From positions 12,019,883 to 12,083,882 of the forward strand of contig NC_092808.1 of the NCBI RefSeq assembly GCF_040954645.1: DNA of 64,000 nucleotides, written 5' to 3'. The notes below the pieces were generated by a model. It saw only the letters and a program-made list of their open reading frames with translations, was not told the DNA's origin and ran no database searches. The position numbers were made by a program, and so were the translations under genes. How positions within the stretch are numbered: the stretch's first letter is position 1; the number at the start of each line of letters is the position of its first letter. Positions 10,419 through 20,870 of this stretch are shown piece after piece. Origin of the DNA: Diabrotica undecimpunctata. Taxonomy: Eukaryota > Arthropoda > Insecta > Coleoptera > Chrysomelidae.

Positions 10419-11564
10419 TCAAAATAAAGCAAATCCGCTTAAACTGGCAAAAAGACGACATTCTTTAATTTTTTTACATGTATCCTGCAAAACTAAATTC
10501 ATTCTATGACAGTGAGTAAATAAAGCTTGCGGTGCAATAGTTTTAACTTTTGCCTGGAGACCATTTAATTCACCAGACATCACGGCAGCGCCGTCATAAG
10601 TTTGCCCTACTAATTTATTTTTGATATCAAAAAATTTTAATCTGTCCTTTAAAACACCAAAAATATATTCTGCCTTATGGCTTTTACTCACGTCTGTAAA
10701 ACCTAAAAACCTCTCATAGATATTACCAAGTAACGCGTATCGAACAACAATTGATAATTGTGAATGACATGATATGTCGGTAGTTTCATCTACTTCTAGT
10801 GAAAAGCAAATGGTTTCCTGAATCTCGGATTCAATAACGTTACTCAAAATGTAACTAATTGATTCTATTAATTCATTCTGGATTGTTTTAGATACACCGC
10901 TAAATGTCTTCGAATCAGAAAGTAAATTAGAAAATTCCAAATCGTATTTCTTAAACATTTTTATTAGTTTTCTATAACTACCTTGATTTAACGAATGCTC
11001 CGATTCATCGTGTCCCTTAAAAGATAATTCCTGACAACTTAAAAAAATTATAATATCAATTAAACGACGTAAAACTGCGTGATTATTTTTTACAATTTCG
11101 TTATGTTTAATAGCATTTTCACGTTGGACATTATCTAATGAAACATAGATATTTTGTTTTCCAAATAAATCTAATTTAATCTGGCTGTAAGTATGATCTT
11201 TCGAAATATCATGTTTATGTAAAGCCCTAAATAATTCCTTTAAATTATCGTAACCAGATTCACACCACGGATTTTGATGTTTGCCCCTATTTGTCGAAAA
11301 TAAAATGCAAGGCCAACAGAAAAGTTTGTTTTTTATTTCACTCCCGGTAAGCCATGAGTACTTGCTGTACCAATTATCTGAAAATGATCCATTACTTCCC
11401 TTACCCTCACTAATATTTATATGCCGGGACATTTTAGGCAAAGGACGCCCCTTATTTTTAATAACAATTTGTTCTTCGTATGGAATAGATGAAAACCAAT
11501 TATTCAAAATATAATTTACAGTATCAGACTTATCAATACTTACAGTTTCTCCCATGGCTTGCAT
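10419..11564 (-). pseudogene. hAT transposase, ZMYM1-like type, 5' half
   Basis: The minus-strand frame of 381 residues begins MQAMGETV. It has a TTF-type zinc-finger region (RHINISEGK, FSDNWYSKYSWL, KNKLFCWPCILFS, residues about 45-90), then the hAT catalytic part: VDETTDISCHSQLSIVVRY (first Asp, about residue 265), GQTYDGAAVMSGELNG (second Asp, about 330) and HCHRMNLVLQDTCK. It ends in LFASLSGFALF at a frameshifted stop, so the RW motif, catalytic Glu and C-terminal dimerisation region are gone. Family members are usually well above 600 residues. Such proteins are annotated as zinc finger MYM-type 1-like or 52 kDa repressor-like in insects. It lies 5' of a possible terminus at 12218. Confidence 0.87.
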
Positions 11565-12187
11565 TTTTTAGGTTAATTTACCTGAATTTGTTTACACCTT
11601 AATTTCAAAAAAAAACTTCTAATATGTCAAAAAACCTTTTAACCTTTAACTATTTACGGCAGACGTAACGTATCACAGTATTACTTTAGAAAATAAAAAT
11701 AAATCGCAGAAAGAAAGGCTAGTTCGTGCACTAAATATCACTTCACTTTACTACTTACGTTCTTATATGAAATAACATTTCATCCCGTGCTCGCAATGTA
11801 CAGTTCGCGACAAATCACCAATCCACATGAAGCATCGGCAAATTTAAATTAGCCGTACTTGGTAATTAAGTTCATATGGAAAGAAATGTATGTTTGGTTG
11901 CTAATCAACTAATATTCCGTTGATTCGGCTTGCCGAAAACTGAAAACGTGCCTTTTTAAGAATTCACAGGCGGATGGATGTCTCCGATATCGGATCATCA
12001 ATTTGAAAAGTGTCTACGCAGGGATCACTTAACGCTCAGAATGGACGAATTCTTTTAAAAACCATGAATAAAATTTAGTCTTTATTATCTCAAAGATATT
12101 TTTTTATTTCACAAAAACAAATGACATCAACTGATTACCTGCCACAATTAATTATTGAAATACTGATTAAATTAAATATTAAAAAAA

Positions 12188-12218
12188 CTGTAATATCTAT
12201 AAAGGTGTGCCGACCCTG
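12188..12218 (-). repeat. Probable right terminus of the minus-strand hAT
   Basis: Read on the minus strand, 12218 leftwards starts CAGGGTCGGCACACC, a typical hAT end (CAGGG). It lies about 650 bp upstream of the hAT start codon at 11564. No partner terminus was found on the left, consistent with loss of the 3' half of the element. Confidence 0.5.
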
Positions 12219-12232
12219 ACCGGCCGTCGCTG

Positions 12233-12273
12233 CTGTATTTGTTTCTTAAGTTAGTTTTGTGACTACCTAATGT
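12233..12273. repeat. 41-bp direct repeat, right copy
   Basis: Partner of 7708-7748; 40 of 41 bases agree (CTAC[T/C]TAATGT near the end differs). Confidence 0.9.
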
Positions 12274-12997
12274 GCTTTTGTTAAACTTTTGCTATTTTTT
12301 TCATAAAATTCTTTAGAAACACCTAAAACGAAATCAAAATTGAATATTATTAATTTAAATAATTGCTTGCTTGTTATATGCAATATTTTTATTATAAATG
12401 CTTACCTTAGTTCTATATGAAGTGTATGGATCTATAATAGCGCATATATATTTCATTCTTTAATATATATCTATGTCATATCTGTTAACCATCATCTGAG
12501 AACATGTCCATTCATTGAATGAATCAATTATTCAATATTTGTTAAGTACATAATGGAATACAATCAGATCGCTGTCATGTGTGTACCAATCGATGTGATT
12601 CGTGTACTAAAGACAAATTCTACTACACTGCACTTTGTTCAACAAACACAAAACAAATATCGTTGCATGTCATAGTTCGCGAGTTGCCATATTTTGAATC
12701 TGGCAAGAGAAGTCGGGATTAAATCAGGATTTATTAGCGAGCTATTCACATTTATCACTCAATTTAAGTCGACATAGATATTTAGTATTTACTTTATAGA
12801 GAACAAGAGAAGAAAGACGACTGCTAAATGGTCTTCTTTCTTACAAAAACATTTTATTACTCGAGATTATAGTTGCTAATTGACTTATTTATAATTTTTA
12901 TTAAAAGTAAATAAATTTAGGAGATCAACTAATGGATGTAGATAAGTGTTTCCCAAACCTTTTTACTCCGTAGGCAACTTATTTCAAATATTGTAAT
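12274..12997. other. AT-rich stretch without a recognised gene
   Basis: No recognisable coding or repeat structure up to the inverted terminus at 12998. Confidence 0.45.
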
Positions 12998-13030
12998 TGA
13001 AGGGTCCAATGCATAAACCGGGCAAGTCCA
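12998..13030 (+). repeat. Left terminal inverted repeat of the DUF7869-like element
   Basis: Begins TGAAGGGTCCAATGCATAAA and continues CCGGGCAAGTCCA. Matches the reverse complement of 20838-20870 at 29 of 33 positions. Confidence 0.85.
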
Positions 13031-13125
13031 CTTCCAGTGCATAAAGCAGCTCGATAGGATTAAAAATATCAATACTAGAGCGTATAATGTGTTGCCTGCA
13101 TTTTGATACTTTGTATAAACCGGTG

Positions 13126-13150
13126 GTCCAGGACTTGACCGGTTAATGCA
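13126..13150 (-). repeat. Left inner subterminal repeat, inverted
   Basis: The reverse complement reads GTGCATTAACCGGTCAAGTC, a near copy of the outer motif ATGCATAAACCGGGCAAGTC. The left end thus has the motif facing inwards and outwards about 100 bp apart. Confidence 0.8.
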
Positions 13151-13268
13151 CAGTGCTCTTAGTCCTCAGTCAAATAGGTTATCATTCATTGGTTATTGTT
13201 GTTGGCCTCAAGGTGTTGTTATTTTGAGTAATTCACAGTGTTTATTAATAATTTTAGAGTTAAAAATA

Positions 13269-14351
13269 ATGGCTTCTGATACAGAAAGTGTCATTGATCC
13301 TTTTGAAGGCACCCATACATCCAGTGACGAAGATTATGTGCCAATTAAAAATAAACATAACCACAATATTCAGTCCCTTACAAACTATACTTCATCCGAT
13401 GATTCCTTTAGCTCTGATGGAGAAAATAAATAACCTGAAGCCATCCCTAATACGTCAGATGTTCCTGAAATGTCTAATAATACGACACAAAAAGGAAAAA
13501 AGCGACTTTTACGTACAGCATCATGGAAAAGAAACATACGAAAAAATAAACGAGTTAAGGGTGAGCCTTATTTGACCATTGCTGGTGTATATAAACCCGG
13601 AAAACATATTGGTACTAACTGCAACTGTAAGCTAAAGTATTTTGAAGAAATTGGGCATGAAAACTTTACCAAAATATTTCGCGATTTTTGTACCATGAGA
13701 ACACACCATCTCCAAGATGCTTATTTATATGGAAATATTGACAAATTAGAAGTTAAACGAGTAAGACCACGTTCTGGCCAAGGAATGAAAAACAAATCAT
13801 CATTTACTTACAAGGTAATATTACTGGTTGAAATATAAAATATAAATTGTTTGAGCTTAAGCTTTTACCAAGTATTTAAAATGTTTTATTGTTCCAGGTT
13901 CGCTGCCATGGGGCGACACGGAAAATTTGCAAAAAGGCATTTCTTTCATTACATGGTATTTCGAAAGCAAGACTTGAACGTTTACAGAATTACTTACATA
14001 TGGGACATGGAACTCCTCCTGTGGATGGCAGAGGAAAACACGTAATAAGACCTAATAAAGTACCGGTCGGCACTGATGATAAGATACGTCAGCATATACT
14101 TAGTTACCCAAGATACAAATCGCATTACAGTTTGAAAGATAACTTGCAGCACTATTACCTCTCGCCACTTTTAAATATTGCAAAAATGCATCACATGTAC
14201 TTAGAACAATACGAACCTGAACAATTACTTCTACAAAATAAAAATATGAAACCGATTGTAAAGTATGAATATTATAGAAAATTTTTTACAAAAAACTTTA
14301 AAATATCCTTCGGTAAACCAAAGTTAGATATTTGTCAGAAGTGTGATAAGT
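13269..14351 (+). pseudogene. DUF7869-like gene, copy A (5' half only)
   Basis: Exon 1 is 13269-13814 (ATG chosen because it opens the conserved frame shared with copy B), intron 13815-13897 (83 nt, GTAATA...TTCCAG, phase 0), exon 2 from 13898. Exon 1 is acidic and Ser-rich (THTSSDEDYVP, SSDDSFSSDGEN), then basic (KKRLLRTASWKRNIRKNKR), then Cys-containing (GTNCNCKLKYFEEI). Exon 2 has VRCHGATRKICKKAFLSLHG, GRGKHVIRPNKVP and ISFGKPKLDICQKCDK, likely a zinc-binding and DNA-binding part. A TAA at 13431-13433 replaces the Glu codon of copy B. The gene stops at the hAT boundary at 14351, so the presumed catalytic half is absent. Confidence 0.78.
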
Positions 14352-14924
14352 AGACTTCGACAAATATGCATATTGCATATTTTGCATATTGTGCATATTT
14401 TATGCAAATATTTCATATTTTGGCATATTTGTATAAAAGTTTGCATAAAGTGCATAAAAGTTCAGATTTTTATACTGTATTTGAAAATTTTTAAACATAC
14501 CAATTTATTTCAATTCTTGTATGAAATTTTGTAGTCATTTTAATCAAGAAATGATCTAAGTACGTAATCTCTACAGGTACAAAACATTTACAATTTCAAA
14601 GAAGATCAATTTAAGTAGCCCTCAACATTCTTAGAAAGTCTCGGTCACTGAGGCATTTAGTTATTGGATAATCGCTAAGGGTTCGCTCATTTGCATTTTA
14701 TGATCTAATCCCCAAATATATCTACAATTTATTGTATCTTAACAGCAGGTAAACGGCTAATAGTTTTGTTCCTAATTTAGGGATTTTCCAAAATCTCCCA
14801 GTTTATTGAATTAGGTACCTAAACATTTCTAATTTGATGCTCAGATTTGTAAATCATTTTTGTTTTGATATTCAAAGCGTAAACACTCGTTGTGCGTAAC
14901 AAAAAGGAAGATTGTGATTTTATA

Positions 14925-16856
14925 ATGCCTAAAACAACCAGTGCTTCAACTTGGATTAAACCTTATAAAGAGCTGTCTATGGATATGGGAAAAATCTACT
15001 GTTCAGTCTGTGGCAAAATTGTAAGTATCTAATATTTTCTATTAAATATCTAATATTTCATACATACAGGGTGTTTCCAAATGACACTTACAACGTTTGA
15101 CTGTAGATACTTCTCGAAAAATTGAACAAAACGATATAGTTAATGAGGGGTCAAACTTATTTACTTTTCGAGATACAGGGTGTTAAAATTAAAAAAAATT
15201 AAATTCTTTTAGTTAATAACAACAATAACTTTAAAACCAATAAACGTATTTACTTGAAATTTAGTACTCGTAGGTTGTTTTTAAATGAAAAATAGCTTCC
15301 TTTAGTGAGAAAAAATTGTCCATGGTACAATACAATGGTGTGTATTTAGAAAAATTTTTCACCTTTACTTTTTTTTATGAAGTCAGCTATTCTAAAACAC
15401 AATTATTTTTATTGTAATTGAATTAACAAAAAAAAAACTTTTGTTGAATTTTAAAATAAGTTATATGATGTACTAATGGTTAGTAACAAACACTAATTTG
15501 TGGATTAATACTGCATTTAAAACACTTAGCGAGTGTTTTTTTTCCAAACCAGTTATTTGATTAACCAAAAACACCTTGTATATTTTTATATTTTAAAGGT
15601 TGCGTTAAAATAAAGGTTTTTATTTTTATTTATAGATAGCATGTGAGAAGAAATTTCAGATAGACCAACATGTGAGAACTGCTTCACACATTGCAAAAAA
15701 AGGAAAAATAGGAGGAAAACATCAAACTTCAATGGCTAAATGTTTCCAATCTACTTCAAAAAAATTAGATGAGCAAGAAACTTTTAATGAAGACTTGTGT
15801 CGCGCATTAGTGTCTGCAAACATACCGCTTACAAAATTAGCAAATGTAAATTTTAGTTCGTTTCTAAAAAAATATTGCAAACTTAATGTTCCAAGTGATC
15901 GGTCTCTAAGAAGAAATAATGTGAACGGGCTATACTCGTTGGTGTTAATTAATATTAAGGAAGAAATTGCAGATAATTATTTTTACATATCTGTAGACGA
16001 AACCACTGATTCCTCAGGAAAGTATATTGCTCATTTATTGATTGGTGTTCTTAAAGAAAATACCTTACCAAAATCTCATCTTGTTTCATGCCAGCAACTT
16101 GAGAAAACAAATGCTTTAACAATTTCGCGTTTTATACAAGAAACATTAGCAACTTTTTTTCTTCCGACAACTATTCCTTCTAATAAATTACTGCTTATTT
16201 TATCGGATGCTGCTCCTTATATGGTGAAAGCAGGACAAAATTTAAAAATATTTTTCCCAGATTTAATACATGTTACTTGTGTAGCGCATGGATTAAACAG
16301 AGTTGCAGAGGAAATACGAAAAAAGTTTCCTCTTGTAAATACCATGATATCCAGTGTCAAAAAAGTATTTCTTAAATCTCCTATAAGAATTCAACTTTAT
16401 AAAGAAATGCTACCTAACATTCCTCTTTCACCACAACCTATTTTAACGCGATGGGGAACATGGTTAGAAGCAGCTAATTTTTATGCAGATCATTTTGTTA
16501 AAATAAAGAACATAATTGATACGTTAACAGATGAAAGTTCCCAATCTCTTTTGGATTCTAAACAAACTTTTCAGAGTAACTTGCTTCAACAAGAACTTTC
16601 ATTTATAAAATCAAATTTTAGTTTTGTTCAAAAAACAATTACTCAGTTAGAATCACCAAAACTGTCATTGTTCGAAAGTACAGCATTAATAAAAGAATTT
16701 GCGTCATGTTGTCGGAACGTTAGAGGTAATATTGGAAAAGATATTTTAAAAAAATTTGAAGCTACTATGGAAAAAAATAAAGGTTACCATATTCTTTCTG
16801 AAGTAGTCAGTGTTCTAGCTGGAAATATTTCGGAAACAATTAGAAGTTTTTGTTAG
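14925..16856 (+). CDS. hAT transposase with BED-like zinc finger
   Basis: Two exons: 14925-15020 (MPKTTSASTW...) and 15636-16856, with a GTAAGT...TTATAG intron of 615 nt in phase 0; about 438 residues. The splice joins YCSVCGKI to ACEKKFQIDQHVRTASH, making a C-x2-C...H-x5-H finger, which supports the intron call. The catalytic part has VDETTDSSGKYIAHLLIG (first Asp), LLLILSDAAPYMVKAG (second Asp), HVTCVAHGLNRVAEEIR and LTRWGTWLEAANFY (RW motif). A canonical C-terminal hATC dimerisation block is not evident; the protein ends ISETIRSFC. The frame is intact, so it may be recently active or domesticated-like, but it sits in complete hAT ends. Confidence 0.85.
15066..15188. repeat. ACAGGGTGT-bounded repeat in the hAT intron
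   Basis: TACAGGGTGTTTCCAAATG at 15066 and ATACAGGGTGTTAAAA at 15173 bracket about 110 bp inside the intron. This direct ACAGGGTGT motif is frequent in insect dispersed repeats; I cannot name the family. Confidence 0.45.
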
Positions 16857-18143
16857 AAAATTTTGAACACCACTTGGTCATTTATTGTTACCATAATTCT
16901 AAATAAGTTTATTCATACTTAAAAATGATGTAGTTACTTAAAATAAATGTAAATCTTAATGAATAGTAGGAAATATTTAGTTATGTACACTTTTTTTTTT
17001 AAATAAAATTGTTACTATTTTACGATTTTTTTATTTATTTATGCGCATATTTTCTACATTTTTATTTGCATATTTGCCGAAGTCTAGTTATCATTCATTG
17101 GTTATTGTTGTTGGCCTCAAGGTATTGTTATTTTGAGTAAATCACAGTGTTTATTAATAATTTTAAAGTTAAAAATAATGTCTTCTGATACAGAAACTAT
17201 CAGTGATCCTTTTGAAGGCACCCATACATCCAGTGACGAAGATTATGTGCCAATTAAAAATAAACATAACCACAAAATTCAGTCCCTTACAAACTATACT
17301 TCATCCGATGATTCCTTTAGCTCTGATGGAGAAAATAAAGAACCTGAAGCCATCCCTAATACGTCAGATGTTCCTGAAATGTCTAATAATACGACACAAA
17401 AAGAAAAAAAGCGACTTTTACGTACAGCATCATGGAAAAGAAACATACGAAAAAATAAACGAGTTAAGGGTGAGCCTTATTTGACCATTGCTGGTGTATA
17501 TAAACCCGGAAAACATATTGGTACTAACTGCAACTGTAAGCTGTAAGCTGAAGTATTTTGAAGAAATTGGGCATGAAAACTTTACCAAAATATTTCGCGA
17601 TTTTTGTACCATGAGAACAAAACATCTCCAAGATGCTTATTTATATGGAAATATTGACAAATTAGAAGTTAAACGAGTAAGACCACGTTCTGGCCAAGGA
17701 ATGAAAAAGAAATCATCATTTACTTACAAGGTAATATTACTGGTTGAAATATGAAATATAAATTGTTTGAGCTTAAGCTTTTACCAAGTATTTAAAATGT
17801 TTTATTGTTCCAGGTTCGCTGCCATGGGGCGACACGGAAAATTTGCAAAAAGGTATTTCTTTCATTACATGGTATTTCGAAAGCAAGACTTGAACGTTTA
17901 CAGAATTACTTACATATGGGACATGGAACTCCTCCTGTGGATGGCAGAGGAAAACACGTAATAAGACCTAATAAAGTACCGGTCGGCACTGATGATAAGA
18001 TACGTCAGCATATACTTAGTTACCCAAGATACAAATCGCATTACAGTTTGAAAGATAACTTGCAGCATTATTACCTCTGGCCTCTTTTAAATATTGCAAA
18101 AATGCATCACATGTACTTAGAACAATACGAACCTGAACAATTA

Positions 18144-19023
18144 CAGTCTGTCCCAAACCCTTCTTTCAGTGCGTCACTAATTTTGACGTCATACAGGATT
18201 TTAAGAATGTCGAGAATTATTGCATGACATTTTAGTTAAATTTGACAGTTGTAGGATCGTAACCTCTCTTTTTCTAATTGATTAATAATTTTAATATTAG
18301 TCTTTGTTCTTTCTCGATATATTTCGGTATATTTAAAATATTTTTATGACAATAAATACAAAATTTTCACTGTAAAATCTCTAATAATACTAACCTGGAA
18401 TGATAATTATCATTTTATCAGTTGACATTGTGAAAGTACTGTCACGATCGTGACAATCTGAGTCAAATTATATTTATGAGCATCGTTGATTGGATATCTA
18501 TTTAGCGTATTCTAAACTCCAACCAATTATACATCCGTAAGTAGAATTAGCTTTACCATAAATCATTTTCTAAGTTCTATGCATGATACCATGATTAAGA
18601 AGATAAGATATTGCGCATAAGTCGTGACGTAATTGGAGACTTGCACGTTCGTAATGTCAATTTTTTGTATGTGTCAAGAAATAATTTTTAATAAATAGTT
18701 TGGAGATATCCTTTTGTGTACGATTACTGTAATTATTAAACCTTTATTTAATATTATTATTTTGCTAATTGAATAATTTTATCATAGATTGCATAAAAAT
18801 CCCATTTAACTTTAACAAGAATTCAAATTCTGGTCTCCAATGACGGCATGCGCGAACACGACCGATTTTGTGCTACGGGAAGATCCTATCTTGTTAGTCA
18901 TAGTATCATGGTTCTATGTATAATAATCACAGATTCACGTTTTTTTCTGTCACTTCTAGCTTAATGTGTTAGAGAGAATTCGATCAACTATGACGCACTG
19001 AAAGAAGGGTTTGGGATGAACTA
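18144..19023. mobile_element. 880-bp MITE, Tc1/mariner-type, TA target
   Basis: Inverted ends share TCCCAAACCCTTCTTTCAGT and then GCGTCA (left from 18150, right as the reverse complement ending near 19017). Copy A gives the empty site (CAATTACTTCTAC), so the TA duplication at 18142-18143 and 19024-19025 is certain. There is no transposase frame inside. Confidence 0.92.
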
Positions 19024-19868
19024 TACTTCTACAAAATGAAAATATGAAACCGATTGTAAAGTATGAATATTATAGAAAATTTTTTACAGAAAACTTCAAA
19101 ATATCCTTCGGTAAACCAAAGTCAGATACTTGTCAGAAGTGTGATAAGTTACAAAATTAAATTAATGCCGCCGATAATGATGACCAAAAAAGAGCATTGG
19201 AAACAGAGAAAAAACTACATATTACAAAAGCTGAAACTTTTTATCAAGACATGAAAGAAAAAACAGATTTAGCTAAGAATGATTTACAAGTAGAAGTTTT
19301 AACATTCCATTTTCAACAAAATTTGCCACTTCCAGTGTTCCAGTTCGAGTAGTGAAGTTTTCTACAAAATTCAACTTTGGGTATACAATTTTTGTATTCA
19401 TGTGGGAAGTACTGGAAAAAGTTATTTTTATGTTTATGATGAGACAATAGCTGCAAAAGGACAAAACGATGTAGCTAATATACTACATCATTTTTTAAAT
19501 AATCATATTAATCAAGACGTAACCACTATTTACATATTTTCTGATAACTGTTCGTCCCAAAACAAAAATTTTGTACTGGTACAGTTTTTATACCATTTTG
19601 GTAATTACTGAGAAGCTTAGAGTGATAGTGCACAGATACCCTGAACCCGGACATAGTTTCCTTCCCTGTGACAGAAGCTTTGGAGCCATAGAAAGACAAA
19701 AACGGAAACATGACAAGATATATTTACCCCAAGAATACTCAAAAATTATTGAAAATAGTAACAAAAAGTTTCAAGTTATTAATGTGACTCAAGATATGTT
19801 TCTGAACTTTAAGACCCATTTTCAACAATTTTTTGTGAAAAATCCTTCACGGAAGAACAACCAATTTA

Positions 19869-20160
19869 TAATAATAGTCTCCCGTTTTATACCGCTGTCG
19901 CGGCTTTGGGAGTATAGCAGGGTAGTCTGCTATATCTAGGGCCTACGGTATACAAGGAAGGTAACATGGCCAGTGCTACGCTTCAACCGTCTATTATTAC
20001 CCCTGTTTTTACCCAAGGTACTCATTTTTATTCAGGCTGAGTCGACCTGGGGCCTATAGACATTTTTAAAATGTCTAGATGTTCTTGCCGGCGGTGGGAT
20101 TCGAACCCCGGACCACCGGCTTGCGAGTCAAGCATCCTACCGCTTGCGCTACGCAGACCC
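19869..20160 (-). mobile_element. tRNA-derived SINE (SINE2)
   Basis: Perfect 13-bp target duplication AACAACCAATTTA (19856-19868 and 20161-20173). On the minus strand the head is tRNA-like: a GGTCTGCGTAGCGCAAGCGG start with an A box, and a B box GGTTCGAATCCC at 20096-20107. A body of about 210 bp and an ATTATTA-type tail at the left edge follow. It inserted into the C-terminal coding part of copy B. Confidence 0.9.
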
Positions 20161-20650
20161 AACAACCAATTTACCATCTCAAAATATCGTGTCATGCGAT
20201 ATGAAAAATTAGATAGTGAAATGACCTTTAAATGTAGCGAAACCTTACTTTACTGTATTCAATACTTTTTAAATAAGAGATAAGAGGAACTTGCAGCCCC
20301 TGACCTTACCAAACCATGACCATAAGTTGAACACTGAAATGAGAAAGCTAAAAAAGAACAAATTCGAGCATGTTATGTCTTTGGCAACAAATTATGTGCC
20401 ACAGTGTGATCAGTGGTTTTATGAAGCAATCCGAAATTACCATCAGAACGTCTCACCAGACAATAAGGAAACTTCGGTAGGTATCAGAATTCAGTGACAG
20501 TGAATAAAGAAAAATATATCAACTCTGCACTAACATTTAGTTGAAACTATGTTCTTATTTATTTCATTTAATAAATTGCTAGAAAATAATTTTTTGAATA
20601 TGAAATTCTATTTTGTTTTATTTTTTCCCACAAAAAAAGATGAATACTTT

Positions 20651-20670
20651 GCATAAGCCAGTCAAGTCCA
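20651..20670 (+). repeat. Right inner subterminal repeat
   Basis: GCATAAGCCAGTCAAGTCCA matches the left outer motif at 13011-13030 (GCATAAACCGGGCAAGTCCA) in the same orientation, 17 of 20. Confidence 0.78.
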
Positions 20671-20837
20671 ATTATTTTTCACCCATAACTTTTTTGTTTT
20701 TTAACTTACAACTTATTATTTAAAAAAAAAATAGTGTTAACAAGATGATCTTCAAATTTTAGAAAATACAAAATTTATCAGGATTTCATAGTTTTCGCTC
20801 AAAATGTTTTTTACTTCTCCTGAACATTTTGCTTTAT

Positions 20838-20870
20838 TTGACATGACCGGTTTATGCATGGGACCCTTCA
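20838..20870 (-). repeat. Right terminal inverted repeat of the DUF7869-like element
   Basis: The reverse complement starts TGAAGGGTCCCATGCATAAA and continues CCGGTCATGTCAA; partner of 12998-13030. Confidence 0.85.

Larger units (their letters stand above)
14352..17086 (+). mobile_element. hAT element with complete ends
   Basis: Terminal inverted repeats TAGACTTCGACAAATATGCA at 14352 and its partner TAGACTTCGGCAAATATGCA read inwards from 17086 (one mismatch in 20). The left subterminal 100 bp is packed with GCATATT/TGCATA repeats, with fewer at the right end. The flanking octamers are GTGATAAG (left) and GTTATCAT (right). They are not copies of each other, but each fits the hAT target pattern nTnnnnAn (see findings). 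It encodes the transposase at 14925-16856. Confidence 0.88.
17178..20497 (+). pseudogene. DUF7869-like gene, copy B (full length, broken)
   Basis: Copy of the same gene as at 13269, extending to the C-terminus. Exon 1 is 17178-17730, intron 17731-17813 (83 nt), exon 2 17814-20497, interrupted by a MITE (18144-19023) and a SINE (19869-20160). The C-terminal half has VEVLTFHFQQNLPLP, EVFYKIQLWVYNF, SYFYVYDETIAAKG, IYIFSDNCSSQNKN, PGHSFLPCDRSFG and VTQDMFLNFKTHF. These short Asp-bearing motifs on predicted strands recall an RNase H-like transposase core (inference). Copy B has His where relatives, as I remember them, have Asp in the LTFD motif. It is broken by a 7-bp duplication (GTAAGCT, 17536-17549) in exon 1 and by frameshifts near 19150, 19345, 19610 and 20280. 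The 5' flank left of 17087 is replaced by hAT sequence. Confidence 0.78.
12998..20870 (+). mobile_element. TIR DNA element carrying a DUF7869-like gene (composite copy)
   Basis: The termini are inverted repeats of 33 bp with four mismatches: 12998-13030 and 20838-20870 (GAAGGGTCC...ATGCATAAACCGG). Between them are one 5' half (copy A) and one full but broken copy (copy B) of a DUF7869-like gene, joined by a hAT element, with a MITE and a SINE inserted in copy B. Removing these insertions and the duplicated part leaves an element of about 2.8 kb encoding roughly 680 residues. Finding the gene between matched inverted ends is direct evidence that it travels, or travelled, as a DNA transposon. 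I see no target duplication (flanks GTAAT and CTTCT). The name DUF7869 is from memory of insect annotations. Confidence 0.75.

Noticed and set aside
12233..12273. The 41-bp repeat as a simple target-site duplication
   Set aside because: Far longer than duplications made by pogo (2 bp) or hAT (8 bp); kept as an open finding without mechanism.
20096..20160. A functional tRNA gene on the minus strand
   Set aside because: The tRNA-like part is continuous with a SINE body and lies within a 13-bp target duplication, so it is the SINE head.
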